Assembly (NCBI GenBank): GCA_029266815.1
Contig: JAQSWC010000204.1
Location: forward strand, 1 to 5,364
Direction: 5' to 3'
Source of the DNA: Paucimonas sp.
GTDB lineage: Bacteria > Pseudomonadota > Gammaproteobacteria > Burkholderiales > Burkholderiaceae_D
DNA: 5,364 bases
Numbering within the stretch: the first letter of the stretch is position 1; each line of letters opens with the position of its first letter. The position numbers were made by a program, and so were the translations under genes. Shown one piece after another: positions 1-5,252 of the stretch. The notes under the pieces were generated by a model. It searched no databases and was not told the origin of the DNA. It worked only from the letters and a program-made list of their open reading frames with translations.

Positions 1-698
1 AATTGCGGCTGTTTGCTGAGGACGCGGTTCAGGTGCCACAAGGCGTGTACAGGGCTGTCGGCAAAATCGCTGCCGAAACCGGCAGCGACCAGTTGCCCGT
101 CGCACGAAATCGAAGTGCTTGCGCTCGCCAGCATGTGCGCAAGATGACGGCGCGTGGGTTGGGCCAGCACATGCGGTTCGCCGATCAGCAGGGAACCGTG
201 AAGGCCGAATGCGGCGACAGCATCTTCGGTACCGAACTTCCAGTCCGGGAACGGACACACTACGATTTCGAAGGCATGCGCCATCCACTCGATGCAGCTT
301 GCCAGCTCCTCCAGCGAAGCATCCGGTGCAGGAGTCTTGTCGAGCTTGAATACGATTTCCGCTTCAATGCGCGGCTGTAGCGCACCTTCGAGGCTTTGTA
401 CACCGCGATTGTTTTCCACGTATCGAACCGTGGTGTCAAAAATCGGCGCCCAGAAAGGCTCGTCAATCGAACCCGGCACGCCGTAACGGTTGCGCAGCGC
501 CTGGTTAGTGAAGCCGATCTTGCGCCCGACTTGCACTTCGCCATGCGCGGTCCGGATATCCATAATGCGTTTGGCGATCTCGTAGCTGTCGTCCAGCGTT
601 AATGACTTGTCGTCAGACAAGGGCGAAATCATCTGCGTATGAAGCAGGGAGTCAATCAGTTGATGCGCGTAACGGTTGGCTTGGGTCGATATCAGCAT
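1..698 (-). CDS. 2-keto-4-pentenoate hydratase-family protein, 3' end off window
   Basis: This reading frame stays open for 232 codons from ATG 698 to the window edge, where it is cut before a stop. The family (MhpD, HpcG/HpaH, TesE and 4-oxalocrotonate decarboxylase) adds water to, or decarboxylates, 2-hydroxydienoates in meta-cleavage of aromatic compounds, using Mg2+ or Mn2+ in the cytoplasm. Visible hallmarks are GRKIGFTN (58-65), PFWAPIFDTTV (81-91), QPRIEAEIVF (108-117) and FEIV (143-146). E112, E114 and E144 fit the family's metal-binding glutamate triad. AAFGLHGSLLIG (162-173) and SPVHALWHLNRVL (215-227) are C-terminal family features. The family is usually about 260 residues, so roughly 30 are missing. 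An in-frame stop lies upstream. ATG 698 is preferred, with only a weak GAG-like ribosome site; TTG codons at 719 and 713 are alternatives. The exact substrate cannot be assigned. It sits next to a truncated ruvB, which is not an expected neighbour. Confidence 0.85.
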   Translation of the reverse strand, partial: MLISTQANRYAHQLIDSLLHTQMISPLSDDKSLTLDDSYEIAKRIMDIRTAHGEVQVGRKIGFTNQALRNRYGVPGSIDEPFWAPIFDTTVRYVENNRGVQSLEGALQPRIEAEIVFKLDKTPAPDASLEELASCIEWMAHAFEIVVCPFPDWKFGTEDAVAAFGLHGSLLIGEPHVLAQPTRRHLAHMLASASTSISCDGQLVAAGFGSDFADSPVHALWHLNRVLSKQPQ

Positions 699-737
699 GG
701 CGAGACTCAGCAAACGCAAGAATTGTGGGATACCGGC

Positions 738-758
738 TGGTAAGCAAATGTCTTACCA
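738..758. promoter_or_regulatory. Palindromic operator-like site upstream of the hydratase gene
   Basis: A perfect 7-bp inverted repeat, TGGTAAG and CTTACCA, is separated by 7 bases. It lies 40 bp upstream of the hydratase ATG. Size and symmetry fit a binding site for a dimeric regulator such as a TetR- or GntR-type protein, which often control catabolic genes. No regulator gene is visible in the window and no convincing -35/-10 pair was found around the site. The palindrome is observed; its role as an operator is inferred. Confidence 0.4.
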
Positions 759-765
759 CTCTACG

Positions 766-787
766 CGGCCCACCGGGCCGTTTATTT
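766..787 (+). terminator. Candidate plus-strand intrinsic terminator without a matching gene
   Basis: CGGCCC and GGGCCG form a perfect 6-bp GC stem around a 3-base ACC loop and are followed directly by TTTATTT on the plus strand. That is the layout of a short Rho-independent terminator for rightward transcription. No plus-strand gene lies to its left, since 1-698 is coded on the minus strand. It could stop antisense transcription or be a relic of another arrangement. The short stem and interrupted T tract keep confidence low. Confidence 0.35.
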
Positions 788-851
788 GCGCGGAATCAAA
801 TATTACTGAACCGGAAGTCAGTTTTGGCAGTATAGCGTGACTTTGTAAAGC

Positions 852-891
852 TTATATAAAGAAAACCTCTCCAACTTTAGGTCGGTTTTCT
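852..891 (-). terminator. Intrinsic terminator overlapping the end of the ruvB reading frame
   Basis: On the minus strand AGAAAACC and GGTTTTCT make a perfect 8-bp stem (860-867 with 884-891). A possible inner CC/GG pair lies within the 16-base loop. The 3' arm runs into TTTTCTTTATATA. The TAA stop of the ruvB frame (852-854) lies inside the T-rich tail, so the last dozen codons of that frame are terminator sequence. This is unusual for true coding sequence and supports the view that the tail of this ruvB frame was not originally protein coding in this frame. Confidence 0.6.
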
Positions 892-974
892 ATCACTACC
901 GTCACGTCATATGATCGGCCCGCCTGTTTGGCGTCAGGACTGATCCCACAGGTCTGCGTTGGGACCGGTCTTGC
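852..974 (-). other. Foreign segment fused to ruvB; possible 3' end of another gene
   Basis: From codon 264 of ruvB onward the sequence has no resemblance to RuvB. In a different minus-strand frame this segment is open for about 22 codons from the junction and ends at TGA (902-904). Three more in-frame stops follow at 896-898, 893-895 and 890-892, and the terminator hairpin begins at once. This stop-then-terminator layout is typical of the 3' end of a gene, so the segment may derive from another gene or mobile element joined out of frame to ruvB. The short peptide was not recognised. The break from RuvB similarity is observed; the origin is inferred. Confidence 0.45.
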
Positions 975-1763
975 AACGTCCAACATAGTCAACGCAGCAT
1001 TGGCGACGTCCTTGTTGATGACACCGGAGGCTTTTACTTCCGCATAATCGCGTACGCGGCGCAAGAGCCGGTTGGCAATACGAGGCGTTCCGCGGCTGCG
1101 CTTGGCGATTTCCAGGGCGCCTTCTTCCACGATGGAAGCATTCAGCAAGCTCGCGTTGCGTGTGACGATGCGGGCCAGCTCCTGTGGCGTATAGAATTCC
1201 AGGCGCGCAACGATGCCGAAACGGTCGCGCAGCGGGTTGGTCAGCATGCCGGCGCGAGTGGTTGCGCCGACCAGAGTGAAGGGCTGCAAATCCAGCCGCA
1301 CCGAACGTGCCGCCGGCCCTTCGCCGATCATGATGTCGATCTGATAGTCCTCCAGCGCCGGATACAGGATTTCCTCCACTACCGGCGACAGGCGATGAAT
1401 CTCGTCGATGAAAAGCACGTCGTTCGCTTCCAGATTGGTCAGCAGTGCCGCCAGATCGCCGGCACGCTCCAGCACCGGCCCGGAAGTTTGCCGAAGATTG
1501 ACGCCCATTTCGCGCGCAATGATGTGCGCGAGCGTGGTCTTGCCCAAGCCGGGAGGACCGAACAGCAAGGTGTGATCCAGTGCTTCGCGACGATTGCGTG
1601 CTGCGGTGATAAAGATCTGTAGCTGGCTGTGTATCTTTTCCTGTCCGACGTAGTCGTCGAGCTGCTTTGGCCGCAAGGCACGCTCGATCGCCTCCTCATT
1701 GGGTGAAGCTGGCGTGGCCGCAATGATTCTTTGCTCTGAAAAATTATCGGTTTGAATGCTCAT
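852..1763 (-). CDS. ruvB: Holliday junction helicase RuvB, C-terminally truncated with unrelated tail
   Basis: RuvB is the hexameric AAA+ motor that drives branch migration of Holliday junctions with RuvA in recombinational repair. This frame encodes 303 residues; intact RuvB proteins are about 335-355. Walker A GPPGLGKTT (69-77), Walker B FIDEIH (118-123), sensor-1 GATTR (166-170), the NPLRDRFG arginine-finger region (176-183) and the sensor-2 region RGTPRIANRLLRRVRD (224-239) are all present. Family similarity runs to MLDV (260-263). There the usual DPVG and the whole winged-helix DNA-binding domain are replaced by about 40 unrelated residues and a stop. The start ATG 1763 has GGAAAG just upstream and lies 22 bp after the ruvA stop, so it is co-transcribed with ruvA. 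The ATPase core may fold, but DNA engagement is probably impaired. It could be a pseudogene, a rearranged allele or an assembly artefact. Confidence 0.85.
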   Translation of the reverse strand: MSIQTDNFSEQRIIAATPASPNEEAIERALRPKQLDDYVGQEKIHSQLQIFITAARNRREALDHTLLFGPPGLGKTTLAHIIAREMGVNLRQTSGPVLERAGDLAALLTNLEANDVLFIDEIHRLSPVVEEILYPALEDYQIDIMIGEGPAARSVRLDLQPFTLVGATTRAGMLTNPLRDRFGIVARLEFYTPQELARIVTRNASLLNASIVEEGALEIAKRSRGTPRIANRLLRRVRDYAEVKASGVINKDVANAALTMLDVARPVPTQTCGISPDAKQAGRSYDVTVVIENRPKVGEVFFI

Positions 1764-1785
1764 ACATGCTTTCCGCTACAGGAAA

Positions 1786-2361
1786 TCATCCTTTTGATAA
1801 TGCCTTCAATGCAAGCTTGATGCCCTCGGACACACCCGTGCCGGCCGGCACCTGCTTTAACGCGAGCGCGGCTTCCTTCTCCGAATAGCCCAGCGCAACC
1901 AGCGCATGAAGGATATCGGATGTGGAGTCGCCGTGGGCAATTCCCGCAGCGCCGAGATCCGCACCCAGCTTGCCTTTCAGCTCGAGCAGCAGGCGTTCTG
2001 CTGTCTTCTTGCCGATGCCTGGCACACGCGTCAGCCTGCCGGCTTCCTGCAACGTCACGGCCTGCGCAAGATCCGCCACTGACATGCCTGACAAAATACC
2101 CAAAGCAGTACGCGCACCAACGCCGGAGATCTTGATCAGTTGGCGAAATGTCGCGCGCTCTTCCTGCGTGCCGAAGCCGTAAAGCAGATGCGCATCCTCG
2201 CGCACAGCCAAGTGTGTCAACAGCACGATCTTCTCGCCCGCGGCAGGAAGATTGTAAAAGGTACTCATCGGCACATCGACCTCATAGCCGACGCCGCTGC
2301 AGTCCACCAGGATTTGCGGTGGATTTTTCTCAAGCAAGATACCGGAAAGGCGGCCTATCAT
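1786..2361 (-). CDS. ruvA: Holliday junction branch-migration protein RuvA
   Basis: RuvA binds the four-way junction as a tetramer or octamer and loads the RuvB motor rings onto it. The 191-residue protein is full length. The N-terminal OB-fold domain starts MIGRLSGILLEK, and the acidic pin pair E55-D56, which guides strand separation at the crossover, is conserved. The middle domain has two helix-hairpin-helix motifs, ISGVGARTAL (78-87) and VPGIGKKTAERLL (113-125). The C-terminal domain from about 147 (TSDILHALVALGYS) is the part that contacts RuvB. ATG 2361 is the standard start, with only a weak purine-rich ribosome site. The TGA stop is 22 bp before ruvB. A plus-strand gene separates it from ruvC, so ruvAB must have its own promoter; see the -10 candidate at 2415-2420. 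Confidence 0.97.
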   Translation of the reverse strand: MIGRLSGILLEKNPPQILVDCSGVGYEVDVPMSTFYNLPAAGEKIVLLTHLAVREDAHLLYGFGTQEERATFRQLIKISGVGARTALGILSGMSVADLAQAVTLQEAGRLTRVPGIGKKTAERLLLELKGKLGADLGAAGIAHGDSTSDILHALVALGYSEKEAALALKQVPAGTGVSEGIKLALKALSKG

Positions 2362-2414
2362 GGCAAGACTCGCTTCATGTTGCCCATAGCATTGAACGGG
2401 AAGATTTCGACCGC

Positions 2415-2420
2415 ATCATA
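2415..2420 (-). promoter_or_regulatory. Candidate -10 element for ruvAB
   Basis: TATGAT on the minus strand matches the sigma-70 -10 consensus at five of six bases and lies 54 bp upstream of the ruvA start. No good -35 hexamer is found at 16-18 bp, so an activator or a weak promoter would be needed. Since ruvA begins a new minus-strand unit here, a promoter is expected in this region. It would lie inside the short intergene shared with the divergent plus-strand gene. Confidence 0.35.
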
Positions 2421-2432
2421 CAGGACAACAGC

Positions 2433-2436
2433 AGGA
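2433..2436 (+). promoter_or_regulatory. Ribosome binding site choosing the start of the HExxH protein
   Basis: AGGA lies 9 bases before ATG 2446. The other in-frame starts, ATG 2515 and ATG 2521, are preceded by sequence with no clear Shine-Dalgarno match. This favours the longer form, which has a basic N-terminus ahead of the first membrane segment. Confidence 0.5.
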
Positions 2437-2445
2437 ATTACGGTC

Positions 2446-2904
2446 ATGCGACTCCATCACGACAGGCGGCGAAATGACAGAAAGATCGAGAAGCAAAATA
2501 CCATCTTGACCCTGATGGGAATGCTTTGGGCTCTACCTTTGACCATATTGGGGCTGATATTGGCATTTCCAGTATGGATCGCGCGCGGCAAAGCCTATGC
2601 GGTCAAGGAGTCGACGCCGGCCTTACTGGTACGTGGCCCCGTTGGAGATTGGCTGCTGGCGCACCATCCATTTGGTCCGATGACGGCTATGGCGATCGGC
2701 CATGTGGTGCTGGCCGAAAGAAAAGGCCTCAGCCGAACCACCCTAGTTCACGAATTGGCGCATGTAAAGCAGGCGGCTCGCTGGGGCATCGTGTTTCCGT
2801 TCGCCTATATTGCTTCCAGTGTGTGGGCGCTCTTGCGTGGTCAGGACGCCTACTGGAACAATGCTTTTGAAGTCGCGGCTCGCGATGCTGAACGGCGTGC
2901 CTGA
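2446..2904 (+). CDS. Small membrane protein with HExxH zinc-peptidase-like motif
   Basis: A 152-residue protein on the strand opposite to all its neighbours. A basic N-terminus (HHDRRRNDRKIEK) precedes a hydrophobic segment at about 22-45, consistent with a cytoplasmic N-terminus. HELAH (102-106) in the context TTLVHELAHVKQAARWG has the zinc-binding HExxH form. A second hydrophobic stretch (114-130) follows, then WNNAFEVAARDAE (137-149), whose E142 could be a third zinc ligand. The HExxHVxQ, SSVWALLRG and NxFEVxA pattern recalls a widespread family of uncharacterised bacterial proteins, so it is probably a conserved hypothetical protein. Peptidase activity is inferred from the motif only, and the substrate is unknown. 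It ends 19 bp from the convergent ruvC stop and starts 84 bp from the divergent ruvA start. Shorter starts at 2515 or 2521 would remove the basic N-terminus. Confidence 0.8.
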   Translation: MRLHHDRRRNDRKIEKQNTILTLMGMLWALPLTILGLILAFPVWIARGKAYAVKESTPALLVRGPVGDWLLAHHPFGPMTAMAIGHVVLAERKGLSRTTLVHELAHVKQAARWGIVFPFAYIASSVWALLRGQDAYWNNAFEVAARDAERRA

Positions 2905-2923
2905 CTGCGATTGGTATCTGTTC

Positions 2924-3466
2924 TTATCCGACCAGACGCCCCGCCCTTACACGCAAGCCGCGCCGCGCCAATTCCGGCGCAAGTTTGTTCAGGGCCGCCA
3001 ACGCTTCACCGCTATGAGCATGGCAAATCGCCACGCCCAATGCGTCGGCCGCATCCTTGCCGGGCAGATCCGGCAGCAATAGTAGGCGCTGCACCATGTC
3101 CTGCACTTGCTGCTTTTGCGCCTTGCCGTGTCCAACCACGGCTTGCTTGATCTGCAACGCGGTGTACTCGGCGACTTTCAGGTTTGCCCCCACCAGCCCG
3201 CAGATGGCTGCGCCGCGTGCTTGTCCGAGCAGCAGCGTCGACTGCGGATTGACGTTGACGAACACTTTTTCAATCGCCGCACAATCGGGCTTGTAAGTAG
3301 CAATGATCTCGGAAATCCCTTCAACGATGGTCTTCAGCCGCTCTGGCAGGTCGGTGTCGGGCGTCTTGATCGTACCGGACGCGACATAGGCAAGCTGGTT
3401 GCCCTGTTTGCGGATGATGCCGAATCCGGTGATGCGCAGGCCGGGGTCGATGCCGAGGATTTTCAT
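2924..3466 (-). CDS. ruvC: Crossover junction endodeoxyribonuclease RuvC
   Basis: RuvC is the dimeric, Mg2+-dependent resolvase that nicks two strands of a Holliday junction symmetrically, working with RuvAB in the cytoplasm. The 180-residue protein is full length and has an RNase H-like fold. The four catalytic acids match the E. coli positions: D7 in GIDPGLRITGFG, E66 in AAIEKVFV, and D138 and D141 in KDAADALGVAICH. The base-flipping aromatic F69 is also kept. ATG 3466 is chosen because it begins the conserved MKILGIDPGL and has AGGAG seven bases upstream. A longer in-frame start at 3538 would translate through a terminator hairpin and add residues not seen in the family. The gene lies after purH but is separated from it by a strong terminator, and its ribosome site lies in a hairpin, so expression may be controlled at both steps. 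Confidence 0.97.
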   Translation of the reverse strand: MKILGIDPGLRITGFGIIRKQGNQLAYVASGTIKTPDTDLPERLKTIVEGISEIIATYKPDCAAIEKVFVNVNPQSTLLLGQARGAAICGLVGANLKVAEYTALQIKQAVVGHGKAQKQQVQDMVQRLLLLPDLPGKDAADALGVAICHAHSGEALAALNKLAPELARRGLRVRAGRLVG

Positions 3467-3472
3467 TGGGTT

Positions 3473-3491
3473 GCTCCTGAAGGTAAGGAGC
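3473..3491 (-). promoter_or_regulatory. Hairpin that sequesters the ruvC Shine-Dalgarno site
   Basis: In the minus-strand transcript GCTCCT and AGGAGC form a perfect 6-bp stem around a 7-base loop. The 3' arm is the AGGAG ribosome binding site of ruvC, seven bases before its ATG. The site would therefore be paired in the folded leader, which predicts reduced or conditional translation. The complementarity is observed; the regulatory effect is inferred. Confidence 0.5.
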
Positions 3492-3508
3492 CTCGTTGAA
3501 GTGAATGC

Positions 3509-3549
3509 AAAAACTGCCAGCACACTGCTCGAATGCAATGTCCTGGCAG
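3509..3549 (-). terminator. Strong intrinsic terminator between purH and ruvC
   Basis: In the minus-strand transcript CTGCCAG pairs with CTGGCAG over 7 bp. After a single G-G mismatch, ACATTGC pairs with GCAGTGT through one G-U wobble, closing a 6-base loop. TTTTT follows directly (3509-3513). This 14-bp stem with a U run is a textbook Rho-independent terminator. It lies 78 bp after the purH stop and ends only about 43 bp before the ruvC start, so it should end the fis-purH transcript or act as an attenuator for ruvC. Confidence 0.85.
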
Positions 3550-3553
3550 CTAA

Positions 3554-3580
3554 TTTATCGGCCTTGCTGCACGAAGTAAA
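3554..3580 (-). promoter_or_regulatory. Weak candidate promoter for ruvC
   Basis: On the minus strand TTTACT (3575-3580) and GATAAA (3554-3559) each match the sigma-70 -35 and -10 consensus at four of six positions. The 15-bp spacer is short. If used, transcription would start at about the beginning of the terminator hairpin, which would then act as a leader attenuator of ruvC. No better promoter was found between purH and ruvC. Confidence 0.2.
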
Positions 3581-3612
3581 GCATTTCGACGCCCATCGCC
3601 GGGCTCCGATAA
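3555..3612 (-). other. Possible branched RNA fold in the purH-ruvC spacer
   Basis: TTATCGG and CCGATAA form a perfect 7-bp inverted repeat that encloses about 44 bases. Inside, GCCC pairs with GGGC around six bases, and the remaining part offers a small TGCT/AGCA or CGAA/TTCG stem. Together they could fold as a closed multi-helix element starting 15 bases after the purH stop and directly followed by the terminator. It may be a 3' UTR structure, or the two outer arms may be chance. No known RNA family was recognised. Confidence 0.3.
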
Positions 3613-3627
3613 TGCTTGTGCAACGTA

Positions 3628-5193
3628 TCAGTGCCTAAAGTGACGCGTCCCCGTCAACATCATGACTACACCCTGCTCGTCAGCCGCATCAATTACTTCC
3701 TGATCTCGCATCGAACCGCCCGGCTGGATCACGCAGGTCGCACCTGCGGCCACCACCACATCGAGGCCATCGCGGAACGGGAAGAAGGCATCGGACGCTA
3801 CCGCGGAACCAGCCAGCGACAAGCCGGCATTCTGCGCCTTGATCGAAGCGATGCGCGCAGAATCGACGCGGCTCATCTGGCCTGCGCCGACGCCCAGCGT
3901 CATGCCATTGCCGCAGAAGACGATCGCGTTCGATTTCACGAACTTCGCTACGCGCCAGGCAAACAGCATGTCCTGCAATTGTTGAGGTGTCGGCTGCTTC
4001 TTGCTGACGACTTTCAGTTCGGCGGACAGGACGTTCTTTGCATCCGGCGACTGCACTAGCAAACCACCGCCGACACGCTTGAAATCGTAGGCATTGACGC
4101 CCGTGCCAAGCGAAATCTGCAACAGACGCACGTTCTGCTTGGCAGCGAATACCTGCTTGGCTTCTGCCGTGAAAGACGGCGCGATCAGCACTTCAACGAA
4201 TTGCTTGGCCACTGCTTCAGCGGCCGCACCATCGAGTTCGCGGTTGAAGGCGATGATGCCGCCGAACGCCGAAGTCGGATCGGTCTGGAATGCCTTGTTG
4301 TAGACGTCGAGCGGAGTCGCGCCAACCGCAACGCCGCAGGGATTCGCATGCTTGATGATCACGCACGCGCATTCGTCGAAGGTCTTCACGCATTCCCATG
4401 CCGCATCGGCATCGGCGATGTTGTTGTACGAAAGCTCCTTACCCTGGAGTTGCGTGTAATTCGCAAGCGCGCCATCGACGGCTTTCAGGTCGCGATAGAA
4501 CGCTGCCGACTGGTGTGGATTTTCACCGTAGCGCATTTCCTGAACCTTCTCGAAGTGCAGATTCATCGTCTGCGGATAGCTGCTGCGCGTCGCATGCTGC
4601 TTATCGGCACCAAGGCTGGTCAGGTAGTTGGTGATGGCACCGTCGTACTGCGCCGTATGTGCAAATACCTTCGTGGCCAGCGCGAACTTGGTGTCATAGC
4701 CGACTTCACCGTTGTTGGCTTTCATTTCATCCAGCACTTGGCCATAGTCGGACGGATCGCAAATGACGACGACATCGCGATGGTTCTTCGCCGACGAGCG
4801 CAGCATGGTCGGGCCGCCGATATCGATGTTCTCGATGGCGTCTTCAAGCGAACACTGGTCCTTCGCTACCGTTTGCTGGAAGGGATAGAGATTCACCACC
4901 ACCATGTCGATCGTCGGGATACCGTGCTTGTCGAGCGCAGCCACGTGCTCAGGCAAGTCGCGGCGGGCGAGGATGCCGCCGTGCACCTTCGGGTGCAGCG
5001 TCTTCACGCGCCCGTCCAGCATTTCGGGAAACCCGGTGTAGTCAGCCACTTCCGTCACCTTCACGCCGTTGTCAGCCAACAGCTTCGCGGTACCGCCCGT
5101 CGAGAGAATGTTGACGCCCATGGCGGCAAGCGCCTTGGCGAAGTCGAGCACACCGGCCTTGTCGGAAACGGAAATGAGAGCTTGTTTGATCAT
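3628..5193 (-). CDS. purH: Bifunctional AICAR transformylase / IMP cyclohydrolase PurH
   Basis: PurH performs the last two steps of de novo purine synthesis in the cytoplasm: it formylates AICAR with 10-formyl-tetrahydrofolate to FAICAR and closes the ring to IMP. The protein is 521 residues, the normal bacterial length. The N-terminal MGS-like cyclohydrolase domain (about 1-150) shows SVSDKAG (8-14), STGGT (31-35), GRVKTLHPKVHGG (61-73) and NIDIGGPTMLRSSAKNH (122-138). The transformylase part has MRYGENPHQ (220-228), the catalytic K281-H282 in IIKHANPCG, SAFGG (308-312) and PFRDG (472-476), and ends TGTRHFRH as usual. The start ATG 5193 gives the canonical MIKQALISVSDK; its ribosome site is weak. 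It follows fis by 59 bp without an obvious terminator, so co-transcription is likely, and it is followed by the terminator at 3509-3549. Confidence 0.98.
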   Translation of the reverse strand: MIKQALISVSDKAGVLDFAKALAAMGVNILSTGGTAKLLADNGVKVTEVADYTGFPEMLDGRVKTLHPKVHGGILARRDLPEHVAALDKHGIPTIDMVVVNLYPFQQTVAKDQCSLEDAIENIDIGGPTMLRSSAKNHRDVVVICDPSDYGQVLDEMKANNGEVGYDTKFALATKVFAHTAQYDGAITNYLTSLGADKQHATRSSYPQTMNLHFEKVQEMRYGENPHQSAAFYRDLKAVDGALANYTQLQGKELSYNNIADADAAWECVKTFDECACVIIKHANPCGVAVGATPLDVYNKAFQTDPTSAFGGIIAFNRELDGAAAEAVAKQFVEVLIAPSFTAEAKQVFAAKQNVRLLQISLGTGVNAYDFKRVGGGLLVQSPDAKNVLSAELKVVSKKQPTPQQLQDMLFAWRVAKFVKSNAIVFCGNGMTLGVGAGQMSRVDSARIASIKAQNAGLSLAGSAVASDAFFPFRDGLDVVVAAGATCVIQPGGSMRDQEVIDAADEQGVVMMLTGTRHFRH

Positions 5194-5224
5194 GATGAGC
5201 TTACGTGTGTGATTGGAATTCGGA

Positions 5225-5246
5225 GGCCGTTCCGTGCAGAACTGCC
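5225..5246 (-). other. Imperfect hairpin in the fis-purH intergene
   Basis: GGC and GTTC pair with GAAC and GCC, with one A-G mismatch and a 6-base loop, three nucleotides or so after the fis coding end region. No T run follows on the minus strand, so it is not an intrinsic terminator. It could protect mRNA ends or mark a processing site between fis and purH. A CGGAGGC direct repeat (5221-5227 and 5246-5252) flanks it. Confidence 0.25.
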
Positions 5247-5252
5247 GGAGGC

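Noticed and set aside
3..835. Plus-strand open frames at the left end
   Set aside because: They are shadows of the minus-strand hydratase frame, which shows clear family motifs through to the window edge.
852..974. Simple frameshift in ruvB as the cause of the truncation
   Set aside because: Neither of the other two minus-strand frames after base 974 resumes RuvB sequence, so an insertion or deletion of a base cannot restore the missing domain.
2140..2445. Upstream extension of the HExxH gene to a 254-residue protein
   Set aside because: The first 102 codons are antisense to ruvA and not conserved-looking; the AGGA-preceded ATG at 2446 is a better start.
3467..3538. Longer ruvC start adding 24 residues at the N-terminus
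   Set aside because: The extension runs through the terminator and the ribosome-site hairpin, is unlike RuvC, and the conserved MKILGIDPGL has its own well-placed AGGAG.
5194..5252. Terminator between fis and purH
   Set aside because: The hairpin there is imperfect and has no T run on the minus strand, so fis-purH co-transcription remains the better reading.
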